Assembly: GCA_017964325.1 (NCBI GenBank)
Contig: JAGCSE010000267.1
Span: 1 to 13,002, forward strand
DNA from: Victivallales bacterium
Lineage (GTDB): Bacteria > Verrucomicrobiota > Lentisphaeria > Oligosphaerales > Oligosphaeraceae
DNA: 13,002 nucleotides
Direction of reading: 5' to 3'
The position numbers and the translations under genes were made by a program. Below, piece after piece: positions 1 through 6,892 of the stretch; position 1 is the first letter of the stretch, and the number at the start of each line of letters is the position of its first letter. The notes beneath the pieces are model-generated. The model was given only the letters and a program-made list of their open reading frames with translations, was not told the DNA's origin and searched no databases.

Positions 1-566
1 GGATGGACGCCGTCCTTCGTCCAATGCTCCTGCGGAGCACGGGCCAAGGCGTCGTCAAGCAACGTCTGGCTGGGGATGAAAATCGCGTCGAACTCGTCCG
101 CAAGTTTGCGGACGATGGCGCGGCGCTGATCAATTTCCTCCTTCCAACCGTCACCGACGGCGCCAAAAGGATGGACATACGGCTCCATGAGAACGAGTTT
201 CACATTCGGTAATTCAGCCTTCGTCCATTCCAGCAGTTCATGGTAAATGCGTTCATAGCGAGGCACTTCCACACCGTTCTGACGCGCAAATTCATGCCAT
301 GTGTCGTTGACGCCGATCATGATCGACAAGATGTCCGGACGGATATGCAAAGCGTCGATTTTCCAACGTGCATACAAATCGACCACGCGGTTGCCGCTGA
401 TAGCCTTGTTGATGATCGTGTATTCGCCCGGATAGTCGCAAAGCAGCCGCGCGGCGACAAGCATGGGATAGCCCGCTCCAAGCCCTGCCCCTGCTGGAAG
501 GTTTTCATCTGTCTTGTTGCGGCCCGCATCCGTGATGGAGTCACCTTGGAAAAGAATCGTTTTCAT
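1..566 (-). CDS. SGNH/GDSL-type hydrolase (esterase), 3' end cut off by the window edge
   Basis: Likely a cytoplasmic SGNH-family lipase/esterase or carbohydrate acetylesterase, hydrolysing an ester with a Ser-Asp-His site. The visible 188 residues start MKTILFQGDSITD, giving the family's GDS block with nucleophile Ser10. Block II is seen as SGN at residues 57-59 and block III as GVND at 85-88, whose Asn helps form the oxyanion hole. The catalytic DxxH block (WTKDGVH) is at about 182-188, so the window ends just after the catalytic His and only a short tail should be missing. There is no signal peptide. The start at 566 has an AGGAAA-like ribosome site just upstream. It lies 38 bp after the secreted propeller protein gene on the same strand, so it is probably the last visible gene of the dapF operon. 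The family is clear; the substrate is not, although acetyl groups on a sugar polymer would suit the neighbour. Confidence 0.9.
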   Translation of the reverse strand, partial: MKTILFQGDSITDAGRNKTDENLPAGAGLGAGYPMLVAARLLCDYPGEYTIINKAISGNRVVDLYARWKIDALHIRPDILSIMIGVNDTWHEFARQNGVEVPRYERIYHELLEWTKAELPNVKLVLMEPYVHPFGAVGDGWKEEIDQRRAIVRKLADEFDAIFIPSQTLLDDALARAPQEHWTKDGVH

Positions 567-604
567 GATGTTTCCTGTTGATATTGCGTTAGTTGTATCA
601 AGCC

Positions 605-1993
605 TTAATTGGCTCCGTAAATGTACAGGCCGCCATACGTCCAGTTCGGATTCGGCATACCGGGGATGTTGATACGATCCATTGTCAGCAGAATATATTT
701 ATAAGGATAACCGTCGGGCAGCTCCGCGAAGCATGGCCAGACACGCGAATTGGTCGTCTTCATGATGCCCCACGGCGTGTCCAGCGGCGTGTCGCCCCAC
801 GGTTCGATGTCAAGCTTCAGCTTGCCAAGCTTCTGCAAAAGCGGGTATGAATAGACATACAACGCATGCTCCGCGCTACCGGAGAAGCAGTAGCGCATGC
901 CATTCATCCATTGAATGGTTGTGCCAGTGGAATCTTCAGGCACGATTTCCGTCAAAGGCACGTATGGGCCGTCCCAATTGTCACTCTCCAACATCTGCGC
1001 CTTGATTCCTTTCACAAACGTGCAGAGAAACAACCGCCATTTCTTTGCTTCAGGATCCCAGATGCCCGACGGGTCTTCGTGCATCAATTCCTTCAGCCCC
1101 AACGATTTGGCTTTCATAACAGATAATCCGTGCAAAGGATTTTCCTTGCTCCATGCAGAATTCAGGCCGCCTTCCGCACGACCGTTCAATCCGTCGCCGC
1201 CCGTCGAGAAATTGCTGACAAACGCCCGCCATTCGCCAGCCTCATCATCATAGAAGAGATGAGAGGCGAGATCGTTGCGCAGTTTGCCATCATCGTAATC
1301 GAACAGAATAGTCCCTTCCAGACGGACGTCCATCTTGGCCGGATCAAAGCTTGCCACGCCTTGAAAGCCGCCGAAGATACGGACAGAGAATGTGAAGAAA
1401 ATGCGTCCATCTTCCCAATAGAGGGCGTTCTCGCGGCCGCGTGTCACAAAGCGCACGTCCGCCTGGCCCATGCCTGCCGTCAATGTTTTTTTCACGTCGC
1501 CCATACCGCCAGAGCTTCGCATCATCAATTCCGTCATCCATGTCTTGTCCCGCGGATCGAAACCATCTGGAAGCGGTGCCAACCTGGAAAGCCTTGTCAC
1601 ACCGTTCCTTGTCACATAGACACCACAACGCGATTTGCCACAAAACGCAACATGGAACGTATAGGGCGGTGTCACGTCCGTTGGCGCCTCAACGCGCATC
1701 TTCATGTCACCATTCTTCGTAACTAGCTGCATTTCAGCGGGTAGCGATGTCACCTCCGCAGAATAATGTCCACACGGCAAAAAAGTAACATCCTTCGGGA
1801 ACGGGAGTTCCGCGTCAAATGTAAAGCGTTTCTTCCATATCTGCCTGAAGGACAAATCCATCGGTGTTCTTTTCTTCAATTCGTCCATTCGCTGTTCCGC
1901 CATTGTTTTGTTTGTCATGATTCCAAACGCCAGCAGCATCCATGCGCAAACTGCACAAAAAACGCTGGATATTGACGTTGGCAGTTTTGTCAT
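605..1993 (-). CDS. Secreted protein resembling five-bladed beta-propeller glycosidases (GH43/GH32-like)
   Basis: A 462-residue predicted exported protein. Residues 1-32 look like a signal peptide (Lys3, hydrophobic stretch about 8-26, possible cleavage after T-M-A at 30-32). The mature part repeats strand-rich units typical of five-bladed propeller sugar hydrolases: ENALYWEDGRIFFTFSVRIF (187-206), HLFYDDEAGEWRAFVSNF (245-262), a DPSGIWDPEAKKWRLFLCTF unit (307-326) and SDNWDGPYVPL (337-347). The 'DPSGIWDPEAKKWRLF' and 'WDGPYVPL' patterns are common in GH43/GH32-type proteins, where the acids act on arabinose-, xylose- or fructose-containing glycans. I cannot assign the three catalytic acids, so it may be a non-catalytic or new subfamily. 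Its ATG overlaps the dapF stop as ATGA (1990-1993), with GAGGA just upstream, which supports this start and translational coupling. The SGNH hydrolase follows 38 bp later. The fold is inferred from motifs; the exact activity is unknown. Confidence 0.7.
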   Translation of the reverse strand: MTKLPTSISSVFCAVCAWMLLAFGIMTNKTMAEQRMDELKKRTPMDLSFRQIWKKRFTFDAELPFPKDVTFLPCGHYSAEVTSLPAEMQLVTKNGDMKMRVEAPTDVTPPYTFHVAFCGKSRCGVYVTRNGVTRLSRLAPLPDGFDPRDKTWMTELMMRSSGGMGDVKKTLTAGMGQADVRFVTRGRENALYWEDGRIFFTFSVRIFGGFQGVASFDPAKMDVRLEGTILFDYDDGKLRNDLASHLFYDDEAGEWRAFVSNFSTGGDGLNGRAEGGLNSAWSKENPLHGLSVMKAKSLGLKELMHEDPSGIWDPEAKKWRLFLCTFVKGIKAQMLESDNWDGPYVPLTEIVPEDSTGTTIQWMNGMRYCFSGSAEHALYVYSYPLLQKLGKLKLDIEPWGDTPLDTPWGIMKTTNSRVWPCFAELPDGYPYKYILLTMDRINIPGMPNPNWTYGGLYIYGAN

Positions 1994-2823
1994 ATCGACA
2001 GTTCCTCGTCCGTCACTTCGCCTTTGCAGACGATGTTCGTCGGTCCTGTAAGATAAAGATTGTCAATATGTTCACCTGTCCGCTCGACATCGATGATAAG
2101 TTGCCCACCAGGCATGTCGATTTTGACGTTGCGACCGCTGGCCTTTCCTGCCAACGTCAGCACCGTCGCCACGGAGCCGGAGCCCGTCCCGCAGGCGAAG
2201 GTGAAATCCTCCACGCCGCGTTCCCACGTCCGCACCGTCACATGGTCTTTTTCGACAATTTCATAGAAATTGACATTCGCGCCTTTCGGGAACGCCTTGT
2301 GGTAGCGCATCTTGCGGCCGAGTTCAAACAGCTTGTCATGCGGATAGTCCACCAATCCGTCGATTGGCACGACGGCATGTGGAAGCCCGGGCATGCCAAG
2401 TTCCACGTATGTGCATTCATACAGCTTTCCGTCAACGTCCAGATCACGCCGTTCCAACAGTGTCACATTATTGAGCCGCACCTTGTAAAGGCGCTTTTCG
2501 ATTCGATGACCGACAACGACTCCCGAATCCGTCTCAACCCGCTGCACATCGCCCGCCAGCTTATTTTCATAGCCATAACGCGCGATGCAACGCGCACCGT
2601 TGCCGCACATTTCGCCAACAGAGCCGTCAGAATTGAAGAATATCATCCTATAATCCGCCTTCGCGGATGCCTCCACAACCATGAAGCCGTCCGCTCCGAT
2701 AGACAAGTGCCGTTCGCACAACGTCTTGGCCACCTGCGGCAATTTGTCGTGAGATATTTTTTCCACACGGTTGTCAATGATGATGAAATCATTGCCCGCA
2801 CCGTTCATCTTCCAGAATTTCAT
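1990..2823 (-). CDS. dapF: Diaminopimelate epimerase
   Basis: Converts LL-diaminopimelate to meso-diaminopimelate, the direct precursor of lysine and of the peptidoglycan cross-link in most Gram-negative bacteria; a cytoplasmic, cofactor-free racemase. The 277 residues match the usual length. Both catalytic cysteines are visible: Cys73 in EMCGNGARC and Cys211 in FACGTGSGS. Other family landmarks are the start MKFWKMNGAGNDF, FFNSDGS (62-68), FPKGANVNF (178-186) and WERGVEDF (200-207). The second cysteine loop reads GSGS where many proteobacterial enzymes have GACA, a variation I regard as within the family. An AGGTGG ribosome site sits upstream of the ATG at 2823. The stop overlaps the start of the secreted propeller gene by 4 bp, so dapF heads an operon of exported or ester-cleaving enzymes rather than lying with dapA/dapB/lysA, at least on this side. 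Confidence 0.97.
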   Translation of the reverse strand: MKFWKMNGAGNDFIIIDNRVEKISHDKLPQVAKTLCERHLSIGADGFMVVEASAKADYRMIFFNSDGSVGEMCGNGARCIARYGYENKLAGDVQRVETDSGVVVGHRIEKRLYKVRLNNVTLLERRDLDVDGKLYECTYVELGMPGLPHAVVPIDGLVDYPHDKLFELGRKMRYHKAFPKGANVNFYEIVEKDHVTVRTWERGVEDFTFACGTGSGSVATVLTLAGKASGRNVKIDMPGGQLIIDVERTGEHIDNLYLTGPTNIVCKGEVTDEELSI

Positions 2824-2899
2824 GGTGATCCACCTGTTTTCACTTAACCATTATTTTTTCAGAAAGAAATCCCCATGCGAAGCGTTCTTAAAACGCCGA

Positions 2900-2978
2900 G
2901 CCGCCGGAGGCCATCCGTTTCATGGAGCTAAAAGCTCTAAGCAAAATCAGACACTCCATGATTAAGGCCGACGGCGGC
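2900..2978. repeat. Nested inverted repeats in the gap upstream of dapF
   Basis: The 210-bp gap between dapF and the phosphatase gene (2824-3033) has no gene. It can fold back on itself in layers: gccgccg (2900-2906) pairs with cggcggc (2972-2978), ggcc (2909-2912) with ggcc (2966-2969), and catggag (2921-2927) with ctccatg (2954-2960). The first two stems are joined by a symmetric 2x2 'ga/ga' internal loop, a motif known to form sheared G-A pairs in RNA. An alternative small hairpin gagct-aaa-agctc (2925-2937) competes with the inner stem. No T-run follows on either strand, so it is not a textbook intrinsic terminator. It could be a leader structure for dapF, a Rho-type or processing site after the phosphatase gene, or a dispersed repeat. 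Confidence 0.5.
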
Positions 2979-2985
2979 GAGGCTT

Positions 2986-3010
2986 TCTGTGAAAAATCTG
3001 TCTAATCTGT
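2986..3010. repeat. Short direct repeats of TCTGT
   Basis: The pentamer tctgt occurs at 2986-2990, 2997-3001 and 3006-3010, spaced 11 and 9 bp, separated by A/T-rich bases and ending about 24 bp short of the phosphatase stop codon. The spacing is close to one DNA turn. It may be a low-complexity intergenic signature or a binding site; nothing in the sequence decides. Confidence 0.35.
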
Positions 3011-3033
3011 GATTCTAAATCATTGTTAATGAA

Positions 3034-4206
3034 TTATTCAAGGATAATCGCCTTGAAGGCGTCAATTTCTTCCTGCGTCACGCCGCAGGTAATCAGGAAC
3101 TTCTGGATTTTGACGGAAAGCGGGTCGTTCGGATCGCCATACTTGGCGAAGCCTTGACTGATCGTATCGTAGTTTTCATATTTGAAATAGTCGCGGGCCG
3201 TGACTTCCCAATCCTTGCGAATATTGTCCTCCGCGACTCCGAGAAGTCCGCAGAGAATGTATGAGAGCGTACCCGTGCGGTCAGCACCCGCGATGCAGTG
3301 GAAAACGATGGGATAGTTGTTTTTGTCCGCGAAGAGCTTGAAATCCTCCCGTACGGCGTTCATGCCTTTCTCCTGGAAAATGGGACCATAGTAGTCGTAG
3401 GAGGGGATGTGAATCCATTTCACGGCCTTGCCCATGGGAGATTCAGTCATCGTCGCGACTTCGCCATCCCAACGCAGGTCAAGCTCGGTCTTGATGCCGA
3501 TCTTGTTCACGAAATAGTCGATGCCTTCCGGTTTGATGACCGTCTCGCCGATACGGCTCTTTTTCGGGTCGATGCGTTTCGCTTCGTCCCACACCCAGTC
3601 GGGACTGTCAAGATTGAGACCTGCGGAACGGAAAATCAACCCCTGCCGCATGCGCCGCCCGTCAACCGTTGACCAGCCGCCAAGATCACGAACATTGTCC
3701 ACGCCCGGCAATGTAATCTGGCGGGGAAGCAAATCTTCCGTCTTGAATGAACTGACAGGCGATATCACCGTCTTTCCGAAGGGAGTTGTTCCCCTCACAC
3801 GCCAATAGACAGTCTTACCAGCTTGGAAATTACAGACTTGTGCCTTTTGCGCCGCGGCATCCATGCTCAGAACCAATTCCTGCGCGTTTGTCTTGAATTT
3901 CTTGTCCAAAGAGAACTCAAGTTTGACATCCTGCAATTCCACGTCGGATTTCCAACTGAATTCGTTCGGCACAGACTGATGACTCTTATACAAGACGGCT
4001 CGCTTTTCCATGTTGTTGAAATAATCGCGCCGCGGCGCACTGGACAACTGCAGAAATTCGTGCATCTCCGCTGGATGCTGGACAATCACCGCATCCGCCA
4101 CAGGAGCCACAAGCGTGATGAGACATTTTTTGGTGCAGCAGCATCCTGTCGCCATCACCATCAAAAGCAGAATCAAAAACGAGTTCAACGCATAATTCTT
4201 TTTCAT
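3034..4206 (-). CDS. Putative lipoprotein tyrosine phosphatase (Y_phosphatase3-like) with N-terminal Fn3-like region
   Basis: Predicted exported phosphatase removing phosphate from tyrosine or possibly phosphoinositides. Residues 1-22 form a lipoprotein-type signal (MKKNY..., hydrophobic core, MATGC with candidate lipidated Cys22; the -3 Ala is less usual), so it is probably membrane-anchored in the periplasm or on the surface. About residues 75-157 look like an Fn3-type beta domain ('VYWRVRGTTPFGKTVISPVSSFKT'-style ending, 133-156). The catalytic domain begins at LPGVDNVRDLGGWST (166-180), the typical opening of bacterial phosphatases related to Listeria LipA. It continues with ELDLRWDGE (241-249) and ends in the P-loop HCIAGADRTG (303-312) with nucleophile Cys304 and Arg310. 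Position 308 is Ala, where phosphoinositide-type members often have Lys. AGGA sits 7-8 nt before the ATG at 4206. It is probably transcribed on its own, divergently from the MATE gene. Confidence 0.88.
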   Translation of the reverse strand: MKKNYALNSFLILLLMVMATGCCCTKKCLITLVAPVADAVIVQHPAEMHEFLQLSSAPRRDYFNNMEKRAVLYKSHQSVPNEFSWKSDVELQDVKLEFSLDKKFKTNAQELVLSMDAAAQKAQVCNFQAGKTVYWRVRGTTPFGKTVISPVSSFKTEDLLPRQITLPGVDNVRDLGGWSTVDGRRMRQGLIFRSAGLNLDSPDWVWDEAKRIDPKKSRIGETVIKPEGIDYFVNKIGIKTELDLRWDGEVATMTESPMGKAVKWIHIPSYDYYGPIFQEKGMNAVREDFKLFADKNNYPIVFHCIAGADRTGTLSYILCGLLGVAEDNIRKDWEVTARDYFKYENYDTISQGFAKYGDPNDPLSVKIQKFLITCGVTQEEIDAFKAIILE

Positions 4207-4359
4207 ACCGTGTCCTTTTGTGCTTTGTATTTGCTACATACGATTTGTTCCGCAATAAATCCAAGTGTTTAACATGAAACCAAATCCTGTTTTTTCAAGC
4301 AGTAAATGGACCTTTTTCCTTCTTTTCCATTTTGCAAGAAGAATATACTTTATGGAAAT

Positions 4360-4387
4360 TTGATTTGTCTAATGAATCCAATATATT
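4360..4387 (+). promoter_or_regulatory. Possible promoter of the MATE gene
   Basis: TTGATT (4360-4365) and TATATT (4382-4387) are separated by 16 bp and lie about 50 bp before the chosen ATG. The 230-bp divergent gap (4207-4436) is AT-rich, so chance matches are easy; this is only a candidate. I saw no convincing counterpart for the leftward phosphatase gene. Confidence 0.3.
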
Positions 4388-4436
4388 AATCCATCATGTA
4401 TTTTTCGTGACAAAACGGAAACATTCGAGACAAAAT

Positions 4437-5771
4437 ATGACAAAAGACATGACCACGGGCAATCCGGTGAAATTGCTCCTGTGGTTTTCCATCCCCCTGC
4501 TGGTCGGCAACATCTTCCAGCAGTTCTACAACATGGCGGATGCAGCCATCGTCGGACGGACGCTCGGTTACCGCGCACTGGCCGCCGTCGGCAGTACAGG
4601 CTGCGTCATGTTCCTCGTGTTCGGCTTCTTCTTCGGGCTGACATCAGGGCTTTCCGTAGTCACGGCGCAGCGCTTTGGCGCGAAGGACTATGACAATATG
4701 CGCCATTCCGTGGCCATCGCCATCATCATTTCCTTCATTTTCAGTACGATAACCACTGTCGTGTGCTGTTTGTGCACACCATTCATCCTGCGCATGATGA
4801 ACACACCGGATGAAATCCACCAAATGACTTACGACTATATGTTCATCATGTTTGCGGGCACCTTCACGCTCGTCGGCTATGGCTTGATTTCCAATATCAT
4901 ACGTGCTCTTGGCGACAGCGTTACGTCCGTCGTCTTCCTCGTCGTCTCCTGCCTTCTGAACATCGGGCTCGATTATTGGTTCATTCTCGGTCTGCATTTA
5001 GCCTGCGGCGGCGCGGCATGGGCAACGGTCATCTCGCAAGGCGTCTCCGCCCTGCTCTGCCTGATTTACGTCATCTTCAAATTTCCTGTTCTCAAGCTTC
5101 AGCGAAAAGATTGGCGTTGGGATTTCCCGTTCTACAAGAATATGTTGAAACTGTCTCTTCCAATGGCATTGCAGTTCACGGTCACCGCCGTCGGCGTCGT
5201 CATCCTCCAGGCCGTCCTGAACAAATTCGGCCCGGTCTATATGGCCGCTGTGACGACCGCTGCAAAATTGGAAAGTATCGCCTCCATGCCACTTTTCTCC
5301 TTCGGGCTGGCCATCGCGACTTTCGCCGCGCAGAACTACGGAGCGAACAACTACATACGCGTCCGCGACGGTGTCCGCTCCTGCGCGTGGCTTGTAACCG
5401 CCATCGCGCTTGTCGGCATGGTCGTCTCCATGGTGATCATCAAGCCTTTCGGCGGCTTTTTCATCAAGTCGCACGACAAGGAGATACTGGACGCCATGCA
5501 GCTCTACACGAACATCTCGTCGTCGCAATACGTCATTCTCGCCCTGCTGCTGGTGTACCGCAATGCGTTGCAAGGCCTTGGGCATACGTTCATTCCGCTC
5601 ATGGGCGGCGCCGCCGAACTGGTCATGCGCGCCTTTGCCGCACTGGTATTGGCGCGTTTCTTCGGCTTTGTCGGCGTCGCATGGTCCCATCCGCTCGCAT
5701 GGTACGGGGCGTTCATCCTCCTTGTTATCGACTACCGCCACGTTATCCGCAAGTTGCTGGCTTCACAATAG
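4437..5771 (+). CDS. MATE family multidrug/metabolite exporter
   Basis: Inner-membrane transporter of the multidrug and toxin extrusion family, expected to exchange H+ or Na+ for organic cations or other small compounds. The 444 residues match the usual 440-460, with about 12 hydrophobic helices in two halves. The family signature QQFYNMADAAIVGRTLG (28-44) is near the start. The halves echo each other: IIRALGDS (154-161) against ALQGLGHT (377-384), and VVTAQRFGAKD (74-84) against TFAAQNYGANN (295-305). The open frame extends upstream to a TTG at 4332, but those extra 35 residues are hydrophilic and unlike the family, so the ATG at 4437 is preferred. Its ribosome site is weak (CGAGA), and an in-frame ATG at 4449 is also possible. 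It is divergent from the phosphatase gene, and 104 bp separate it from the next gene. The substrate cannot be told. Confidence 0.93.
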   Translation: MTKDMTTGNPVKLLLWFSIPLLVGNIFQQFYNMADAAIVGRTLGYRALAAVGSTGCVMFLVFGFFFGLTSGLSVVTAQRFGAKDYDNMRHSVAIAIIISFIFSTITTVVCCLCTPFILRMMNTPDEIHQMTYDYMFIMFAGTFTLVGYGLISNIIRALGDSVTSVVFLVVSCLLNIGLDYWFILGLHLACGGAAWATVISQGVSALLCLIYVIFKFPVLKLQRKDWRWDFPFYKNMLKLSLPMALQFTVTAVGVVILQAVLNKFGPVYMAAVTTAAKLESIASMPLFSFGLAIATFAAQNYGANNYIRVRDGVRSCAWLVTAIALVGMVVSMVIIKPFGGFFIKSHDKEILDAMQLYTNISSSQYVILALLLVYRNALQGLGHTFIPLMGGAAELVMRAFAALVLARFFGFVGVAWSHPLAWYGAFILLVIDYRHVIRKLLASQ

Positions 5772-5796
5772 AAACACAGTTCTTTGCATAAAATGT

Positions 5797-5825
5797 TTGG
5801 CAGAGAACAACAGTTGTGTTATTTT
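5797..5825 (+). promoter_or_regulatory. Candidate promoter of the phosphoesterase-oxidoreductase operon
   Basis: TTGGCA (5797-5802, five of six to the sigma-70 -35 consensus) is followed after exactly 17 bp by TATTTT (5820-5825, four of six to -10). This puts a start near 5832 and a leader of about 45 bases before the ATG at 5876. It is the best-spaced promoter-like pair I found, and a dyad overlaps its -10 box. Confidence 0.45.
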
Positions 5826-5845
5826 ATTCAATAAATAAACACAAC
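5813..5845. repeat. 8-bp inverted repeat overlapping the candidate promoter (operator-like)
   Basis: gttgtgtt (5813-5820) is perfectly inverted as aacacaac (5838-5845) around a 17-bp AT-rich centre that is itself nearly palindromic (attttattcaataaat). It spans the candidate -10 and start point, where a repressor would block transcription. Because the stems are AT-rich and no T-run follows, it does not look like a terminator for the MATE gene 41 bp upstream. Confidence 0.45.
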
Positions 5846-5862
5846 CAGTCAATAGAATCATC

Positions 5863-5868
5863 AAGGAG
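5863..5868 (+). promoter_or_regulatory. Ribosome binding site fixing the phosphoesterase start
   Basis: AAGGAG lies 7 nt before the ATG at 5876. The open frame extends back to 5816, but this strong site and the signal peptide right after 5876 fix the start there. Confidence 0.8.
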
Positions 5869-5875
5869 CCGATCA

Positions 5876-6874
5876 ATGAAGAGATTGTGGACTCTAGCCG
5901 CATGCAGCCTCATCGTATGCGGAATCTTTTTGGAAAAGTCACAAGGAGCTGAAAATCAACAGGGAAAGCAAATGGAACTGAAACGGACAGCGTTGAACAT
6001 CGATGAAGAAACCGCCAAAAGGCTCGGCATGACTTTCGAGACGGTCGAAATCAAAGTCAAAGGGTTGAAAAAGGACTACGCATTCCTTTGGGTTGCGGAC
6101 CTCCATGTCATCGCGGATGACCTCTCCGAAGTGGAGGAGAAGAGCATGAATATCGTCAAGTCACGCATTGACAAAACCTTCAGAAATCCATACAACGGAA
6201 AGACCTCCCTCGAAAACTGGCAAATGATGCCCGAAGTCTTCAACATGTCCGGAGCGGACGCCGTCCTCTTCGGCGGCGACATCTGCGATTTCAGCACGCT
6301 TGCCAGCATTCAAGTCCTCAAGGAAGGAATGCACAAATTGACCATCCCCTATATGTACGCCCGTGCTGACCATGACATCTCTCCATGGTGGCTCGCAACT
6401 CGCAAGTTTCAAGAAATCAATGAACTAGAGAAATCCATCGACGGCAATGAACCCGTCCAAGTGCTGGAATTCGACGATTTGATGGTCGTCAGTTTCAACA
6501 ACGCCACGAGCAATATGTCAGAAGCGGGACTCAAACGCTTCAAGGAAGCATACGCAAAAGGCAAACCCATCATCATCAACACACACGTGCCCATCAACTC
6601 GCTCGTCGATACCAGCCTCGGCGACAGATGCATGCGCGACGACGTGAAGCACCGCAATCTCACGTGGGGCAAAGGCTGCTTCTATGCGCCAAACGTTTAT
6701 ACGCAGGAATTTCTGGATCTTGTCTGCGCGGAAAACAGTCCCGTCGTGACCGTTCTTGCAGGTCATCTGCATTTCCCGTGGCATAGTATGTTGACGAAGA
6801 CCATCAGCCAGCATCTTTTCGTGCCGGCCTTCAAGGGAAACATCGGAGTCGTGCTGGTAAAACACGCAGAATAA
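5876..6874 (+). CDS. Secreted calcineurin-like metallophosphoesterase
   Basis: Predicted exported phosphoesterase with a two-metal site, hydrolysing phosphate mono- or diesters outside the cytoplasm. A 332-residue protein; residues 1-25 form a signal peptide (MKRLWTLAAC..., likely cleavage after S-Q-G-A). Motifs appear in family order: VADLHV with Asp75 and His77 (DxH), FGGDICD with Asp135 (GDxxD), ARADHD at 162-167 in place of GNHD, INTHVP with His237, and LAGHLHFP with His297 and His299 (GHxH). The metal-binding Asn of GNH(D/E) is replaced by Asp165, and the Gly by Ala; Asp could still bind metal, but the change is notable. About residues 33-65 form a pre-domain I do not recognise. The Gfo/Idh gene starts 18 bp downstream, so the two are almost surely cotranscribed. 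The substrate is unknown. Confidence 0.88.
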   Translation: MKRLWTLAACSLIVCGIFLEKSQGAENQQGKQMELKRTALNIDEETAKRLGMTFETVEIKVKGLKKDYAFLWVADLHVIADDLSEVEEKSMNIVKSRIDKTFRNPYNGKTSLENWQMMPEVFNMSGADAVLFGGDICDFSTLASIQVLKEGMHKLTIPYMYARADHDISPWWLATRKFQEINELEKSIDGNEPVQVLEFDDLMVVSFNNATSNMSEAGLKRFKEAYAKGKPIIINTHVPINSLVDTSLGDRCMRDDVKHRNLTWGKGCFYAPNVYTQEFLDLVCAENSPVVTVLAGHLHFPWHSMLTKTISQHLFVPAFKGNIGVVLVKHAE

Positions 6875-6892
6875 ACAAGAAAAGGAGTCAAA

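Noticed and set aside
1942..2847. A 301-codon open frame on the plus strand opposite dapF
   Set aside because: Its translation is His/Arg/Asn-rich with no motifs, and the opposite strand holds an unmistakable dapF with both catalytic cysteines.
2824..3033. A lysine riboswitch before dapF
   Set aside because: The fold-back is too short, and I recognise none of the conserved lysine-riboswitch core.
4332..4436. A TTG start adding 35 residues to the MATE protein
   Set aside because: The extension is hydrophilic and unlike the family, with no ribosome site, and it would overlap the candidate promoter.
4976..5791. Long open frames on both strands (271 and 247 codons) inside the MATE gene
   Set aside because: Arg/His- or Asp-rich compositional shadows of a high-GC membrane-protein gene; the MATE frame has all family signatures.
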